Source: Caldifarciminota bacterium
Lineage (GTDB): Bacteria > Hydrothermota > Tepidihabitantia > B3-TA06
DNA: 35,200 bases
Assembly: GCA_023128825.1 (NCBI GenBank)
Contig: JAGMDF010000004.1
Coordinates: 1-35,200 of the forward strand
Reading direction: 5' to 3'
In this document: positions 14,833 through 22,833 of the stretch, in pieces
How the letters are laid out: every line of letters begins with the position of its first letter
Numbering within the stretch: the stretch's first letter is position 1
Translations under genes and position numbers: made by a program
Notes under the pieces: generated by a model
Seen by the model: the letters and a program-made list of their open reading frames with translations, nothing else
Databases searched by the model: none
Told to the model about the DNA's origin: nothing

Positions 14833-16437
14833 ATGGAAAAGAGGAAGAATGGACAAAGTAACATGAGTGAATCCAACACCACTCCATTGGCACAGGCAAT
14901 CCTTGCGGCCTACGAAGGGGGCCAGGAAGACGAGCTGCTCGAGCCGCATGTGCTCGCATCGAAAAAAGATACCCCGCTCGGACGCATAAAGAGAGGCGAT
15001 TCTTTGATCTTCTACAACATCCGAGGCGAACGAGAGATTGAGCTCACCCGGGCGCTCACCGAAAAAGGATTCCCTTACTTCGAGACTAAAGACCTCGACC
15101 TCTCGTTCGTCACCATGGTTCGATACAAAAAAGACTTGAATGTCCGTGCGGCCTTCCCCCCTTTAGGGGGGATCAAGAACACACTGGGTGAGGTGCTATC
15201 GAAGGCGGGCAAGCGCGTACGCAAGATTACAGAAGCCGAGAAGGCCATGCACCTTTCCTACTTCCTCAACGGCAAAAGGGAGGAGCCATACCCAGGGGAG
15301 GAGAGCATAGTGGTGCCCACTCGCAAGGACGTGGCGACATTCGATCAGGCTCCCCAGATGTCGGCGGCGGAAGTCGCGGAGCAAACCTTGAAGCTGCTGG
15401 CCGACCCAACCGCGGACGTCGTGATCGTCAACCTGTGCAACGTAGACGTGGTAGGGCACTTTGAGAACGAGGATGCGGTTCTTCGTGCGGTCCAGACGGT
15501 GGACGATGCCCTGGGACGGATATTAAGATGCGCGCGAGAGAAGGAGGTGACGTCGGTGATCACCGCGGATCACGGCACGGTTGAGCGATGGCTTTACCCG
15601 GACGGTACGGTGGATACGGGCCACACCCGGAGTCCTGTTCCGTTCATCGTGGACGAGGAAGGATTCACCCTGCGTGATGGAGGCGAGCTCGCGGACGTTG
15701 CTCCAACCATGCTTGATCTTCTGGGTATCTCCCAGCCGGCCGAAATGACCGGGCAAAGCCTGATCGAGGGCCAGGCTCCACGCGCAGAACGTCTGCTTCT
15801 TTTGATCCTTGACGGCTGGGGGCACAACGACGAGGTCTACGGGAACATGATCGGCAAGGCTTCCACCCCTAACTTCGATGAGCTTTGGACCGGCAGACCG
15901 CGCACGCTTCTTGTCGCCGCAGGTGAAGCGGTTGGGCTGTCTGATAAGAGTGTAGGCAACTCCGAGGCAGGACATCTTCACATAGGGGCGGGCAGGCGCG
16001 TACTCTCGGATCGGGTAAGGATCGATAAGGCGATTGCCGACGGTTCGTTTGCAAAAAACGAAGCCTTCCTGTGGGCCATAGAGGAAGCCAGGAGAAAAGG
16101 AGCCGCACTTCACCTTCTGGGTATAGTGAGTTTCTACTCCTCGCACGGGTCGGTCGAACATCTCAAAGCCTTGCTGAGACTCTGCCAGCAGCAGGAGGTT
16201 TCACCGGTGTACGTACACGCGATGCTTGGCAGGCGCGGCGAGCGTCCCCAGGCCGGTGCGCACTACATAGGGACGATCGAGTCCGAGTGCAGGGAGCTTG
16301 GTGTCGGACAGGTTGCAGGCGTCATAGGCCGCTACTGGTCGCTTGACCGGGAGGAAAACTGGGATCGGATCGAGCGCACCTACCGCTGGCTGGTGGAAGG
16401 CGAAGGGATACATGCTCCCCTTATCCCTTCGGGATAA
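14833..16437 (+). CDS. gpmI: Circularly permuted cofactor-independent phosphoglycerate mutase
   Basis: 534 aa, alkaline phosphatase superfamily; iPGM interconverts 3- and 2-phosphoglycerate with two Mn ions. The order of the two halves is swapped. Residues about 19-312 match the normal C-terminal half: GRIKRGDSLIFYNIRGER, FVTMVRY, AAFPP, NTLGEVLSKAG, NVDVVGH, TADHG, GHTRSPVPF, LADVAPTMLDLLG, PAEMTGQSL. Residues about 320-530 match the normal N-terminal half: LLLLILDGWG, TPNFDELW, SVGNSEAGHLHIGAGR, RIDKAIADGSF, GRYWSLDRE. All seven metal ligands are present (D327, S377, D205, H209, D246, H247, H264), as are R64, R67 and K137. The substrate loops SDGGVHSH and DGRD of ordinary iPGM read SFYSSHGS and GRRG here. 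Start may be 14833 or 14863. Single-gene unit with its own promoter. Confidence 0.9.
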   Translation: MEKRKNGQSNMSESNTTPLAQAILAAYEGGQEDELLEPHVLASKKDTPLGRIKRGDSLIFYNIRGEREIELTRALTEKGFPYFETKDLDLSFVTMVRYKKDLNVRAAFPPLGGIKNTLGEVLSKAGKRVRKITEAEKAMHLSYFLNGKREEPYPGEESIVVPTRKDVATFDQAPQMSAAEVAEQTLKLLADPTADVVIVNLCNVDVVGHFENEDAVLRAVQTVDDALGRILRCAREKEVTSVITADHGTVERWLYPDGTVDTGHTRSPVPFIVDEEGFTLRDGGELADVAPTMLDLLGISQPAEMTGQSLIEGQAPRAERLLLLILDGWGHNDEVYGNMIGKASTPNFDELWTGRPRTLLVAAGEAVGLSDKSVGNSEAGHLHIGAGRRVLSDRVRIDKAIADGSFAKNEAFLWAIEEARRKGAALHLLGIVSFYSSHGSVEHLKALLRLCQQQEVSPVYVHAMLGRRGERPQAGAHYIGTIESECRELGVGQVAGVIGRYWSLDREENWDRIERTYRWLVEGEGIHAPLIPSG

Positions 16438-16492
16438 AAGATCGCAGTAGGGAATAAAAGGGCGCCCTCGGCGTCCCCTATGATTCTGATTC

Positions 16493-16562
16493 CGATCTTT
16501 TTCTCCGCAGGAGAAAAAGGAGGATGTTTTTGCGATCTTTTTGCCACAGGCAAAAAGGAGCA
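16493..16562 (+). repeat. Two tandem REP-like stem-loops, family 2
   Basis: Two copies of a CGATCTTTTT-stem-loop-stem-AAAAAGGAG element: 16493-16524 (stem TTCTCC/GGAGAA) and 16532-16562 (stem TTTTTGCC/GGCAAAAA). They lie between convergent genes. The second closely matches, inverted, 33016-33048; degenerate relatives are at 22834-22872 and 27345-27392. Confidence 0.7.
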
Positions 16563-16567
16563 CTATT

Positions 16568-16652
16568 GGGGTCCCCGCGGCGTTGCGAAGTAACGGCGTG
16601 GGGTGTTAAGTTCGGGGTCCCCGCGAAAACGCGCTGCGTTTTTGTGGGGTAA
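16568..16652 (+). repeat. Two REP-like stem-loops, family 1
   Basis: 16568-16609 and 16614-16652. Both open GGGGTCCCCGCG, fold into a variable GC stem and end in GTGGGGTGTTAA or GTGGGGTAATT. The arms differ between copies but keep pairing. They sit just beyond the 3' end of the DUF2007 gene in a convergent gap, where they may also act as terminators. Confidence 0.75.
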
Positions 16653-16653
16653 T

Positions 16654-16902
16654 TTATAGTTCTGCGCTCTGCTCGAACTCTAAGAAGTCCTTATCCTGAG
16701 CGTCCTGGATAATCTGGTAGGCAAACTCGGCCGCCTCACGCGGGACCATAACCCGCACCATCGTCTTCTTTGCGGAGAATGGACGCAGGTGAGCCGGTGC
16801 CTCCTCAATAAGATGCACCTCGATTTCTGAAGCACTGAGCAATCCCGCAATCACTACTGCTTCCTCGCGGCCGCAGGTATGGATACAAACGAACTGATCC
16901 AT
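16654..16902 (-). CDS. DUF2007-type putative signal-transducing protein
   Basis: 82 aa from the ATG at 16902, chosen because it lies 7 nt after the -10 box (leaderless) and starts at the conserved fold; a longer frame to 16953 would include the promoter. The small alpha/beta ferredoxin-like fold pattern (FVCIHTCGREEAVVIAGLLSASEIEVHLIEE...MVRVMVPREAAEFAYQII) matches the DUF2007 family, which is loosely annotated as signal transduction and often found as single small genes. Cytoplasmic, single-gene unit. Molecular role unknown. Confidence 0.8.
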   Translation of the reverse strand: MDQFVCIHTCGREEAVVIAGLLSASEIEVHLIEEAPAHLRPFSAKKTMVRVMVPREAAEFAYQIIQDAQDKDFLEFEQSAEL

Positions 16903-16909
16903 AATGCTC

Positions 16910-16937
16910 AGACTACTCCTGGCGAGTGTTTTGTCAA
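16910..16937 (-). promoter_or_regulatory. Promoter of the DUF2007 gene (leaderless)
   Basis: Minus strand TTGACA (16932-16937), 16-bp spacer, TAGTCT (16910-16915), 7 nt to the ATG at 16902. Confidence 0.75.
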
Positions 16938-17001
16938 GCGCAGGCAATCTCACAAGGGCTTTTCGATTCCATTGATTAAAAGTTTACAGTCAAAACCAAA
17001 G

Positions 17002-17029
17002 TTGACAAATGAGCGCTATTGATTAGAGT
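17002..17029 (+). promoter_or_regulatory. Promoter of the acyltransferase gene (leaderless)
   Basis: TTGACA (17002-17007), 16-bp spacer, TAGAGT (17024-17029), 6 nt to the ATG at 17036. Divergent from the DUF2007 promoter. Confidence 0.75.
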
Positions 17030-17035
17030 AAGAGC

Positions 17036-17752
17036 ATGAAGCAGCACGGCGGTGCAATGCTGTGGCCCTCGGAGCTTTATACGTTCTTCACCACGATTAA
17101 AAAGGTATTTATCGGCTTCTACGGCCGCCTGGTGCGGATCAAGGTTTTCGGCGAGGAGATGTGGAGAGAACTTCGCAGTAACGCTATCGTGGTGGCCAAT
17201 CACGTGACCGGTGCGGACTCCATTATTCTTCAGATCGCGCTTAAGCGCAGGCTATTCCTGCTTGCGGCCCGGAAGTGGTTCCAGGGCCGCTTCATCCGCT
17301 TCTTCATGATCTTCTTCTGCGACATGATCCCGGTGGCTCGGGAGATGAGAGCGTGTAACCTCCTGGGGATCAAGCGGGCACTTGCGCTTCTTGGACACAG
17401 ACAGAGCTTGGCGCTTTATCCTGCCGGGCACATGTCCAGGGACGGCTCCATGCCTGAGATATACAACGGCGCCGCCTATCTTGCCTTTAAATCAGGGGTG
17501 CCTATCGTAACCGTCTATCTAAAGAATCTGGCACTCGGTCCCCAGACCGGATCGGGTCCCCGCATAGACGAAACACTGGAGGGTCTTGGCTCTGTGGCGC
17601 ACAATATCTTCAACCGAAAGATAGAGGTCTATATCGCGCCACCCATCTACCCCCGCAAGGAGGTGGTTGACCGCAAGGAAGAGATAAAACGTCTCAACGC
17701 CGAGATACGCAGCTCGTTCGATGAACTCCACCAAAAAGCCAGCCTGAGCTAA
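17036..17752 (+). CDS. PlsC-family 1-acylglycerol-3-phosphate acyltransferase
   Basis: 238 aa. Transfers an acyl group to lysophosphatidate or a similar acceptor at the inner membrane. It has the HX4D catalytic motif (NHVTGADS, about residue 56) and the acceptor-binding block YPAGHMSRDG (about 128) in place of the usual FPEGTRS. An intervening hydrophobic segment RFIRFFMIFFCDMIPV holds the family's motif II region, and GVPIVTVYL is the block IV equivalent. Length fits the family. The altered block III (Glu to Ala) suggests a different acceptor. The transcript should be leaderless. Single gene, convergent with DUF4203. Confidence 0.85.
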   Translation: MKQHGGAMLWPSELYTFFTTIKKVFIGFYGRLVRIKVFGEEMWRELRSNAIVVANHVTGADSIILQIALKRRLFLLAARKWFQGRFIRFFMIFFCDMIPVAREMRACNLLGIKRALALLGHRQSLALYPAGHMSRDGSMPEIYNGAAYLAFKSGVPIVTVYLKNLALGPQTGSGPRIDETLEGLGSVAHNIFNRKIEVYIAPPIYPRKEVVDRKEEIKRLNAEIRSSFDELHQKASLS

Positions 17753-17804
17753 GTGCTCCCAACCTCGAAAGATGCCCGAATTAAAGAAGAGATCGATACG
17801 CACA

Positions 17805-18428
17805 TCAATCCACGCTTTGTTTCTCCAGCTTCTTGCGGGCAGTAACCTTGTACTGAACCAAAATCCCCACTAGCCCCAGCACAACCCAGCACAGCAACAT
17901 AATATAGTAACGGACCGGAGCATGCCGAATTATCCAGGGGTCCCGGAATACATCTATGGGATTAAGGGGCCAACCAAAGAAGGAGAAAATTCCTGCAACA
18001 ATCCCCCACGATCCTGAAAAGGAAGTGGCGAGTATTATCATTAACTTTTGGAAGATGACAGCCAGTACCCCACCTATAACTGCAAGCACCACCAGGATAG
18101 CCGGATAAGTTCCGCCTAGCGTAATTCCTAACACGTAACCTAATAGGACACCAAGAACTGCACCTATTACAAATACGCCTACAAGATAGAAAGCTACCAT
18201 CAAAACAGCACCTATGATGCCCCCGAGTAAAGCCGCCAGAATCACTAAGAAGAGACGCGCATTTAGAATATATGCAACGAATCCTGCGATCAAAGCCACC
18301 AGCATAAAACCCCAGATCCCCAACAGTATCTTGAAGATACGATACCCAAAGAAGCAGTTGAGGACGCCGAAAATCAAAGAAAGTAGCGCTAAAATAAAAC
18401 TTACCCCCCAGACCGCGTTTTGAATCAT
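17805..18428 (-). CDS. DUF4203-like multi-pass membrane protein
   Basis: 207 aa with about seven transmembrane segments rich in Gly and Ala (FILALLSLIFGVLNCFFGY, ILLGIWGFMLVALIAGFVAYIL, LVILAALLGGIIGAVLMVAFYLVGVFVIGAVLG and so on). A short basic cytoplasmic tail follows (KVTARKKLEKQ). This matches DUF4203/TMEM198-like proteins of unknown function. ATG at 18428 with AAGGAGGG 8 nt upstream and a promoter at 18463-18490. Single-gene unit. Confidence 0.8.
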   Translation of the reverse strand: MIQNAVWGVSFILALLSLIFGVLNCFFGYRIFKILLGIWGFMLVALIAGFVAYILNARLFLVILAALLGGIIGAVLMVAFYLVGVFVIGAVLGVLLGYVLGITLGGTYPAILVVLAVIGGVLAVIFQKLMIILATSFSGSWGIVAGIFSFFGWPLNPIDVFRDPWIIRHAPVRYYIMLLCWVVLGLVGILVQYKVTARKKLEKQSVD

Positions 18429-18462
18429 GAGACTAACCCTCCTTTCATAAACTATTCAGACA

Positions 18463-18490
18463 ATCATAAGGCTTAGCATCGATATGTCAA
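18463..18490 (-). promoter_or_regulatory. Promoter of the DUF4203 gene
   Basis: Minus strand TTGACA (18485-18490), 16-bp spacer, TATGAT (18463-18468), directly after a terminator. Confidence 0.75.
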
Positions 18491-18520
18491 TAAAAAGGGA
18501 GCCGACTCTGCCGGCTACCC
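18491..18520 (-). terminator. Intrinsic terminator
   Basis: On the minus strand GGG-T-AGCCG / CGGCT-C-CC stem with a 7-nt loop and a run of five T (forward AAAAA at 18492-18496). The only minus-strand unit upstream of it is tRNA-Pro, 260 nt away. Confidence 0.7.
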
Positions 18521-18779
18521 TGACGAGGAAAGCGTTACACATAAGTCGCCATGGGGCGCGTTAACCCCACGTTACCCACTCGTAAATCCGTGACATTTAG
18601 ACAAGCGATTTTGATTACATCGGCGTTGAAATCCATCAGTGAGTCAACTCCTTGAGCTTCACGTTGCAGGCGAGCTCTGCCGCGAGAAGGCAGAGGAGTC
18701 CTTGACCACCTACCTGAAGCAGCAATCGCAGATCGTTAAAGTGTTAGAGGCGAGTTCGGCGGAACTCGCCTCTATTTTA
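18521..18779. other. Transcribed gap between tRNA-Pro and its terminator
   Basis: On the minus strand the tRNA is followed by a perfect 13-bp stem-loop (18745-18774, TAGAGGCGAGTTC / GAACTCGCCTCTA) without a T-run, then about 215 nt before the terminator at 18491-18520. A 33-codon frame (ATG 18636 to stop 18535) has no clear ribosome-binding site. On the plus strand a frame through the tRNA is spurious. The stretch may be a trailer or a small RNA; I cannot assign it. Confidence 0.4.
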
Positions 18780-18854
<75 letters not shown>

Positions 18855-18881
18855 ATGGACAGCGAACCTGTCTTACCTGCG

Positions 18882-18910
18882 ATTATATCGAGACAGGAAG
18901 TCAGTGTCAA
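18882..18910 (-). promoter_or_regulatory. Promoter of tRNA-Pro
   Basis: Minus strand TTGACA (18905-18910), 17-bp spacer, TATAAT (18882-18887), perfect consensus. Confidence 0.8.
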
Positions 18911-18918
18911 GCTGTGGG

Positions 18919-19236
18919 GATGTCCATGGTCAACACATTGTCATCAGGTAGCAGGGTGGTGAGTTCGTCGAGGAGGAGGACCGGCGCATGCGCATGTTTA
19001 TTGCAAATTTAAGATGCGGTGGGTTGGAGATCGATAAAGAAAAACCTTCCAACAATCACAGCACTTGGAGGTCAACTGTTCAGCGTCAAACAGTCCAGAC
19101 AAATTTGCAATTTAGAATTTGCAGTTTGCAATTTGAAATTGAGCGACACCATCGTGCACAGAGGCAGGTGAGGCTGTTGTCCATCTTTCCCTCACCCCAT
19201 CACGCTACCCTGGTAACCATCTCTTGGCGCACGAAC
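18919..19236 (+). repeat. Dispersed promoter-linked repeat, copy C (longest)
   Basis: About 318 bp. Outer end GATGTCCATGGTCAACACAT (18919-18938), inner end CCTGGTAACCATCTCTTGGC then GCACGAAC, ending 9 bp before the -35 box of the EIIA-CBS gene. It shares an internal block GTGAGGCTGTTGTCCATCTTTCC with copy A. The AT-rich centre (about 19097-19140) has near-repeats of TTTGCAATTT. It fills the gap between tRNA-Pro and the gene; no coding frame in it is credible. Confidence 0.8.
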
Positions 19237-19245
19237 AGTGTGCAC

Positions 19246-19273
19246 TTGACATTCAAGCAACTCGGCCTAAGCT
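19246..19273 (+). promoter_or_regulatory. Promoter of the EIIA-CBS / permease operon
   Basis: TTGACA (19246-19251), 16-bp spacer, TAAGCT (19268-19273). About 12 nt leader to the GTG at 19291. The -10 is weak; the -35 and its fixed distance to repeat C support it. Confidence 0.6.
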
Positions 19274-19290
19274 TCTCTCCAGAGGCAGAT

Positions 19291-20193
19291 GTGAAGCTAG
19301 TTCATCTTATCCAGCCCAACCGGGTTTTTCTTAACCTGGAGGCGAAGAATCTTGAGGAAGCGATCCGGCTTCTGGTGCCGCTGGTGGTACGCGACAAGCC
19401 GCAGGTAGATCAGATGCGACTGATAGATGAGGTACTCGGCCGCGAGCGGCTGGTATCCACGATAGTCGGCCGGGGCTTTGCCCTTCCGCACGCCCGATCG
19501 GACGAGGTATCCGAGCTAACCATAGGTGTTGGTATCTTCCCTGAAGGGCTCGAAAACCCCACCCCTGACGGCGAGCCGGTTAAGGCGGTCTTTTTGCTTC
19601 TCGAACCGAAACGGGTCTCCAAGCTTTATCTCAAAACCCTCGGGGTGCTTGCCCGCCTGGCCAGGATGGAAGGCATACTTTCTAAGCTGGTCTCGGCTAA
19701 AGATTCCGATCAATTCATAGAGACGATAAAGGAAACCGATCTCGTGGTTACCGAACGCCTCTGCGCCGGGGATATCGCCCGAAGCACCGAGCCTGCTTAC
19801 CTGGGAATGACTTTGAAACAGGTGGCTGACCTTTTCTTCCGCAATGATATCCTGACCCTGCCGGTATTAAACACAGCTGAGAAGGTGGTGGGGGTGGTTC
19901 GCTGCTCCGATCTCCTCCATGCGGCGATGCCCGAGTACGCCCGCATGATTGGAGGATTACGATTTCTCTCCGAGTTCGAGCCCTTCGACCGCTTTCTGCA
20001 CGAGGAGGACCGCATGCCGGTGGATTCGGTGATGACACGGGATTTCATCGAGGTAGAGGAAACGGCTTCCATAGTTGAGGTAACAAGCCTTCTTCTGCAT
20101 CACAAGGAGAACGCCATGGTGGTGACCAAGGAGGGAAGCTACCTAGGGATGGTCTCACTGCGCGACATCATAACCAAGGTGATGCGCACTTAA
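19291..20193 (+). CDS. PTS EIIA (type 2) domain fused to a CBS pair
   Basis: 300 aa from the GTG at 19291 (AGAGGCAG just upstream). A longer frame to 18988 would run through the repeat and promoter. Residues about 15-148 are a fructose/mannitol-type EIIA domain, with the phosphorylatable His in GFALPHARSDEV (H67) and VFLLLEPK. Residues about 155-300 hold two CBS motifs (LKQVADLFFRNDILTLPVL...VVGVVRCSDLLHA and DSVMTRDFIEVEETASIVEV...YLGMVSLRDIITKV), which commonly bind adenine nucleotides. No sugar-specific EIIB/EIIC is present, so this is more likely a regulator than a sugar transporter. It is followed at 6 nt by a permease gene, so it probably regulates the two permeases. Confidence 0.85.
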   Translation: MKLVHLIQPNRVFLNLEAKNLEEAIRLLVPLVVRDKPQVDQMRLIDEVLGRERLVSTIVGRGFALPHARSDEVSELTIGVGIFPEGLENPTPDGEPVKAVFLLLEPKRVSKLYLKTLGVLARLARMEGILSKLVSAKDSDQFIETIKETDLVVTERLCAGDIARSTEPAYLGMTLKQVADLFFRNDILTLPVLNTAEKVVGVVRCSDLLHAAMPEYARMIGGLRFLSEFEPFDRFLHEEDRMPVDSVMTRDFIEVEETASIVEVTSLLLHHKENAMVVTKEGSYLGMVSLRDIITKVMRT

Positions 20194-20199
20194 GTATCG

Positions 20200-21510
20200 A
20201 TGACTTCTGGGGCCTGGTTCGCGGCTGCGATCTTTATCGCAAGCTATATCGCCATAGCCACTGAAAAAATAGACCGTACTATCGTAGCGCTCGTCGGGGC
20301 AGCTCTGATGCTGATCCTGAGGCTAATAGATCAGACAAACGCATTCAGGCATATAGATCTCAACGTGATCTTCCTCCTTGCAGGAATGATGATTATCGTG
20401 AACATCGTGAAGCGCTCAGGTCTCTTTGAGTGGCTTGCGCTTTCCACCGCCAAGCTCACCGGAGGAAAACCCGTCCTTCTCCTCGTTACCCTCTCCCTGG
20501 TCACGGCAATTGTTTCCGCTTTCCTGGACAACGTAACCACCATGATGCTTATAGCACCTATGACCCTTCTGATCGCGGACGCTTTACGCATAGATCCGGT
20601 GCCCTTATTGATCTCCGAGACCATGGCCTCCAACATAGGAGGTACGGCCACCCTTATCGGTGACCCGCCCAATCTCCTGGTGGGAAGTGCTGCCAATCTG
20701 AGCTTCCTTGATTTCCTTACGAACATGGCCCCTCTGATCCTGATCATACTTGTGATTTTCATCCTTATGGGCACGGGTCTTTTCGGAAAGTCCCTTCGCA
20801 GAACTCCTCCCAACGTTTCAGCTCTGGCTTCGCTTCAGCCTCGCAAAGCCATACGGGACAAGTTCCTTTTGTGGAAATCCGTGGGGGTGCTGGCGGTTGT
20901 TTTCGTTGCGTTCGTGCTTCATGGGATGCTTGATGTAAAACCCGCCACCGTAGCCCTGGGGGGTGCGGCACTCCTTTTGCTCCTATCCCAGCTCCCTCCC
21001 AAGAAGCAGAAGATCGATCCGGTGGAGACCCTTCTGGCCGAGATCGACTGGCCAACGCTTTTCTTCTTCATAGGTATGTTCATAATGATCGCCGGGCTTG
21101 AGGTTGCCGGCGTAATCAAGGTTCTTCTCGACCTCCTGGTCGTCCTTACAGAGAGCAACCTGCTTTTCGCCTCGATGGTGATAATGTGGGGAGCGGCGAT
21201 TCTGACGATGGTTACCTCGGCGGTGCCTTTTGTGCTTACGATGATCCCTGTAATTCACGGTCTCGCCGCCCAGGGTATACAGCCCATCGAGCCTTTGTGG
21301 TGGTCGCTTGCGCTGGGCGCTTGCCTTGGAGCAAACGGAACCATGATAGGAAGCGCTGCGAACATGGTTGTTGCAGGTATCTCCAGCCGTTCAGGGCACA
21401 AGATAACCTTCGGCATGTTCACCAAAAAAGGCTTGCCTATTGCTATCGTGTCTTTGGTTCTTGCAAGCCTCTACGTCTGGCTGCGCTACTTCGTGCTGGC
21501 GGGCAATTAG
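20200..21510 (+). CDS. ArsB/NhaD-type ion transporter superfamily permease (first paralog)
   Basis: 436 aa, about 11-12 transmembrane segments. Signatures of the ArsB/NhaD/P-protein branch of the ion transporter superfamily: FLDNVTTMML, ISETMASNIGGTATLIGDPPNLLVGSAA (first half), and CLGANGTMIGSAANMV (second half, inverted-topology repeat). These are anion or Na+/H+ exchangers; the substrate cannot be read from sequence. ATG at 20200, 6 nt after the EIIA-CBS stop, with no strong ribosome-binding site, so it is probably translationally coupled. Followed at 27 nt by a full-length paralog. Confidence 0.9.
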   Translation: MTSGAWFAAAIFIASYIAIATEKIDRTIVALVGAALMLILRLIDQTNAFRHIDLNVIFLLAGMMIIVNIVKRSGLFEWLALSTAKLTGGKPVLLLVTLSLVTAIVSAFLDNVTTMMLIAPMTLLIADALRIDPVPLLISETMASNIGGTATLIGDPPNLLVGSAANLSFLDFLTNMAPLILIILVIFILMGTGLFGKSLRRTPPNVSALASLQPRKAIRDKFLLWKSVGVLAVVFVAFVLHGMLDVKPATVALGGAALLLLLSQLPPKKQKIDPVETLLAEIDWPTLFFFIGMFIMIAGLEVAGVIKVLLDLLVVLTESNLLFASMVIMWGAAILTMVTSAVPFVLTMIPVIHGLAAQGIQPIEPLWWSLALGACLGANGTMIGSAANMVVAGISSRSGHKITFGMFTKKGLPIAIVSLVLASLYVWLRYFVLAGN

Positions 21511-21537
21511 ATACAATGTTTATGATTACCTGATCCC

Positions 21538-22833
21538 ATGAGCACCCAAGCCTGGATCGCCGTCGCTATATTCGTCGCGAGCTACATAGCAATCGCAACC
21601 GATAAGATCGACCGTTCCTTAGTCGCGGTGGTCGGAGCTACCATCATGCTGGCAACCGGTATAGTGGATCAGGGAAGTGCCTTTGCTCGAATCGACCTTA
21701 ATGTGATCCTGCTTCTGGCCGGAATGATGATAATGATAAGTATCGTGAAGCGTTCAGGGCTCTTCGAGTGGCTTGCCATCTCTGCCGCCAAGGCTACCGG
21801 AGGTCGCCCGATACTTTTATTGATTACCCTTCCCCTGATCACAGCCGTCACCTCCGCTTTCCTGGACAACGTAACAACCATGATACTTATCATCCCTATA
21901 ACTCTGGTAATCGCCGACACCCTGGGGATTAATCCGGTACCGCTTATCATCTCCGAGACCTTCGCCTCAAACATCGGCGGAACCGCCACCCTGATCGGCG
22001 ATCCTCCCCACATGCTGATAGGAAGCGCGGCAAACCTGAGCTTCCTCGATTTTCTTACCAACCTCGCCCCAATCGTCGCCATTATACTGGTGGTCTTTGC
22101 TGTGATTATCAGCCTCACTTTCGGGAGGGAGTTGAGGAGGACCGCCCCCAAGACAGCCGCACTCGCATCACTCACACCCAAAAAGGCGATAAAGGGTAAG
22201 TATCTTCTGTGGAAATCGGTAGGGGTCCTTGCCGTTGTATTCACGCTGTTCGTGCTCCAAGACGCGCTTGGAATAAAGCCTGCAACAGTGGCCCTCATTG
22301 GAGCATCCCTCCTGCTGATCCTATCCCAGCTCCCTCCACGCGAAGCCAAGATGGACTCCATGGGGGTCCTTCTGACCGAGATAGACTGGCCCACACTTTT
22401 CTTCTTCATAGGGATGTTCATAATGGTCGCCGGGCTCGAGGCCGCCGGGGTGATCGCCGTCGTGGCCAATCTGGTGGTGAACCTCACCCGCACACATCTC
22501 CTTTTGACCGCCCTCCTGATTCTATGGGGATCGGCTTTCATGACCATGATCCTCTCGGCGGTTCCCTTCGTGGTTGCGACGATCCCGGTGATCCAGTCGC
22601 TTGCGGCTCAGGGAGTAGGCCCTGTGGAGCCTTTGTGGTGGGCGCTCTCACTGGGGGCAGCCCTTGGAGCAAACGGAACCTTCATAGGCTCCGCCGCCAA
22701 CATGGTGGTAATAGGAATCTCTAACCGCTCAGGACACCCTATAACCTTTGCCGAATTCACAAAGAGGGGCCTTCCAATAACCATCATCTCCCTGGTGCTT
22801 TCCAGCCTCTACATCTGGCTCAGATACTTTTGA
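21538..22833 (+). CDS. ArsB/NhaD-type permease (second paralog)
   Basis: 431 aa, similar to the preceding gene along its entire length: ASYIAIATDKIDRSLVAVVGA, FLDNVTTMIL, SNIGGTATLIGDPPHMLIGSAA, LGANGTFIGSAANMV. The change of N to H in the first signature loop (GDPPN to GDPPH) is the most visible difference in a likely substrate-binding loop. It probably arose by tandem duplication and is the third gene of the EIIA-CBS operon. The two may work as a heterodimer or have split substrates. Confidence 0.9.
   Translation: MSTQAWIAVAIFVASYIAIATDKIDRSLVAVVGATIMLATGIVDQGSAFARIDLNVILLLAGMMIMISIVKRSGLFEWLAISAAKATGGRPILLLITLPLITAVTSAFLDNVTTMILIIPITLVIADTLGINPVPLIISETFASNIGGTATLIGDPPHMLIGSAANLSFLDFLTNLAPIVAIILVVFAVIISLTFGRELRRTAPKTAALASLTPKKAIKGKYLLWKSVGVLAVVFTLFVLQDALGIKPATVALIGASLLLILSQLPPREAKMDSMGVLLTEIDWPTLFFFIGMFIMVAGLEAAGVIAVVANLVVNLTRTHLLLTALLILWGSAFMTMILSAVPFVVATIPVIQSLAAQGVGPVEPLWWALSLGAALGANGTFIGSAANMVVIGISNRSGHPITFAEFTKRGLPITIISLVLSSLYIWLRYF

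Noticed and set aside
14833-16437. Two-gene fusion or misannotated tandem genes instead of a permutation
   Set aside because: The two segments together make up one complete iPGM without duplication, in one frame, with one promoter and one stop.
18988-19290. N-terminal extension of the EIIA-CBS protein by 101 residues
   Set aside because: It would translate repeat copy C and the promoter; the GTG at 19291 has a ribosome-binding site and starts just ahead of the domain.
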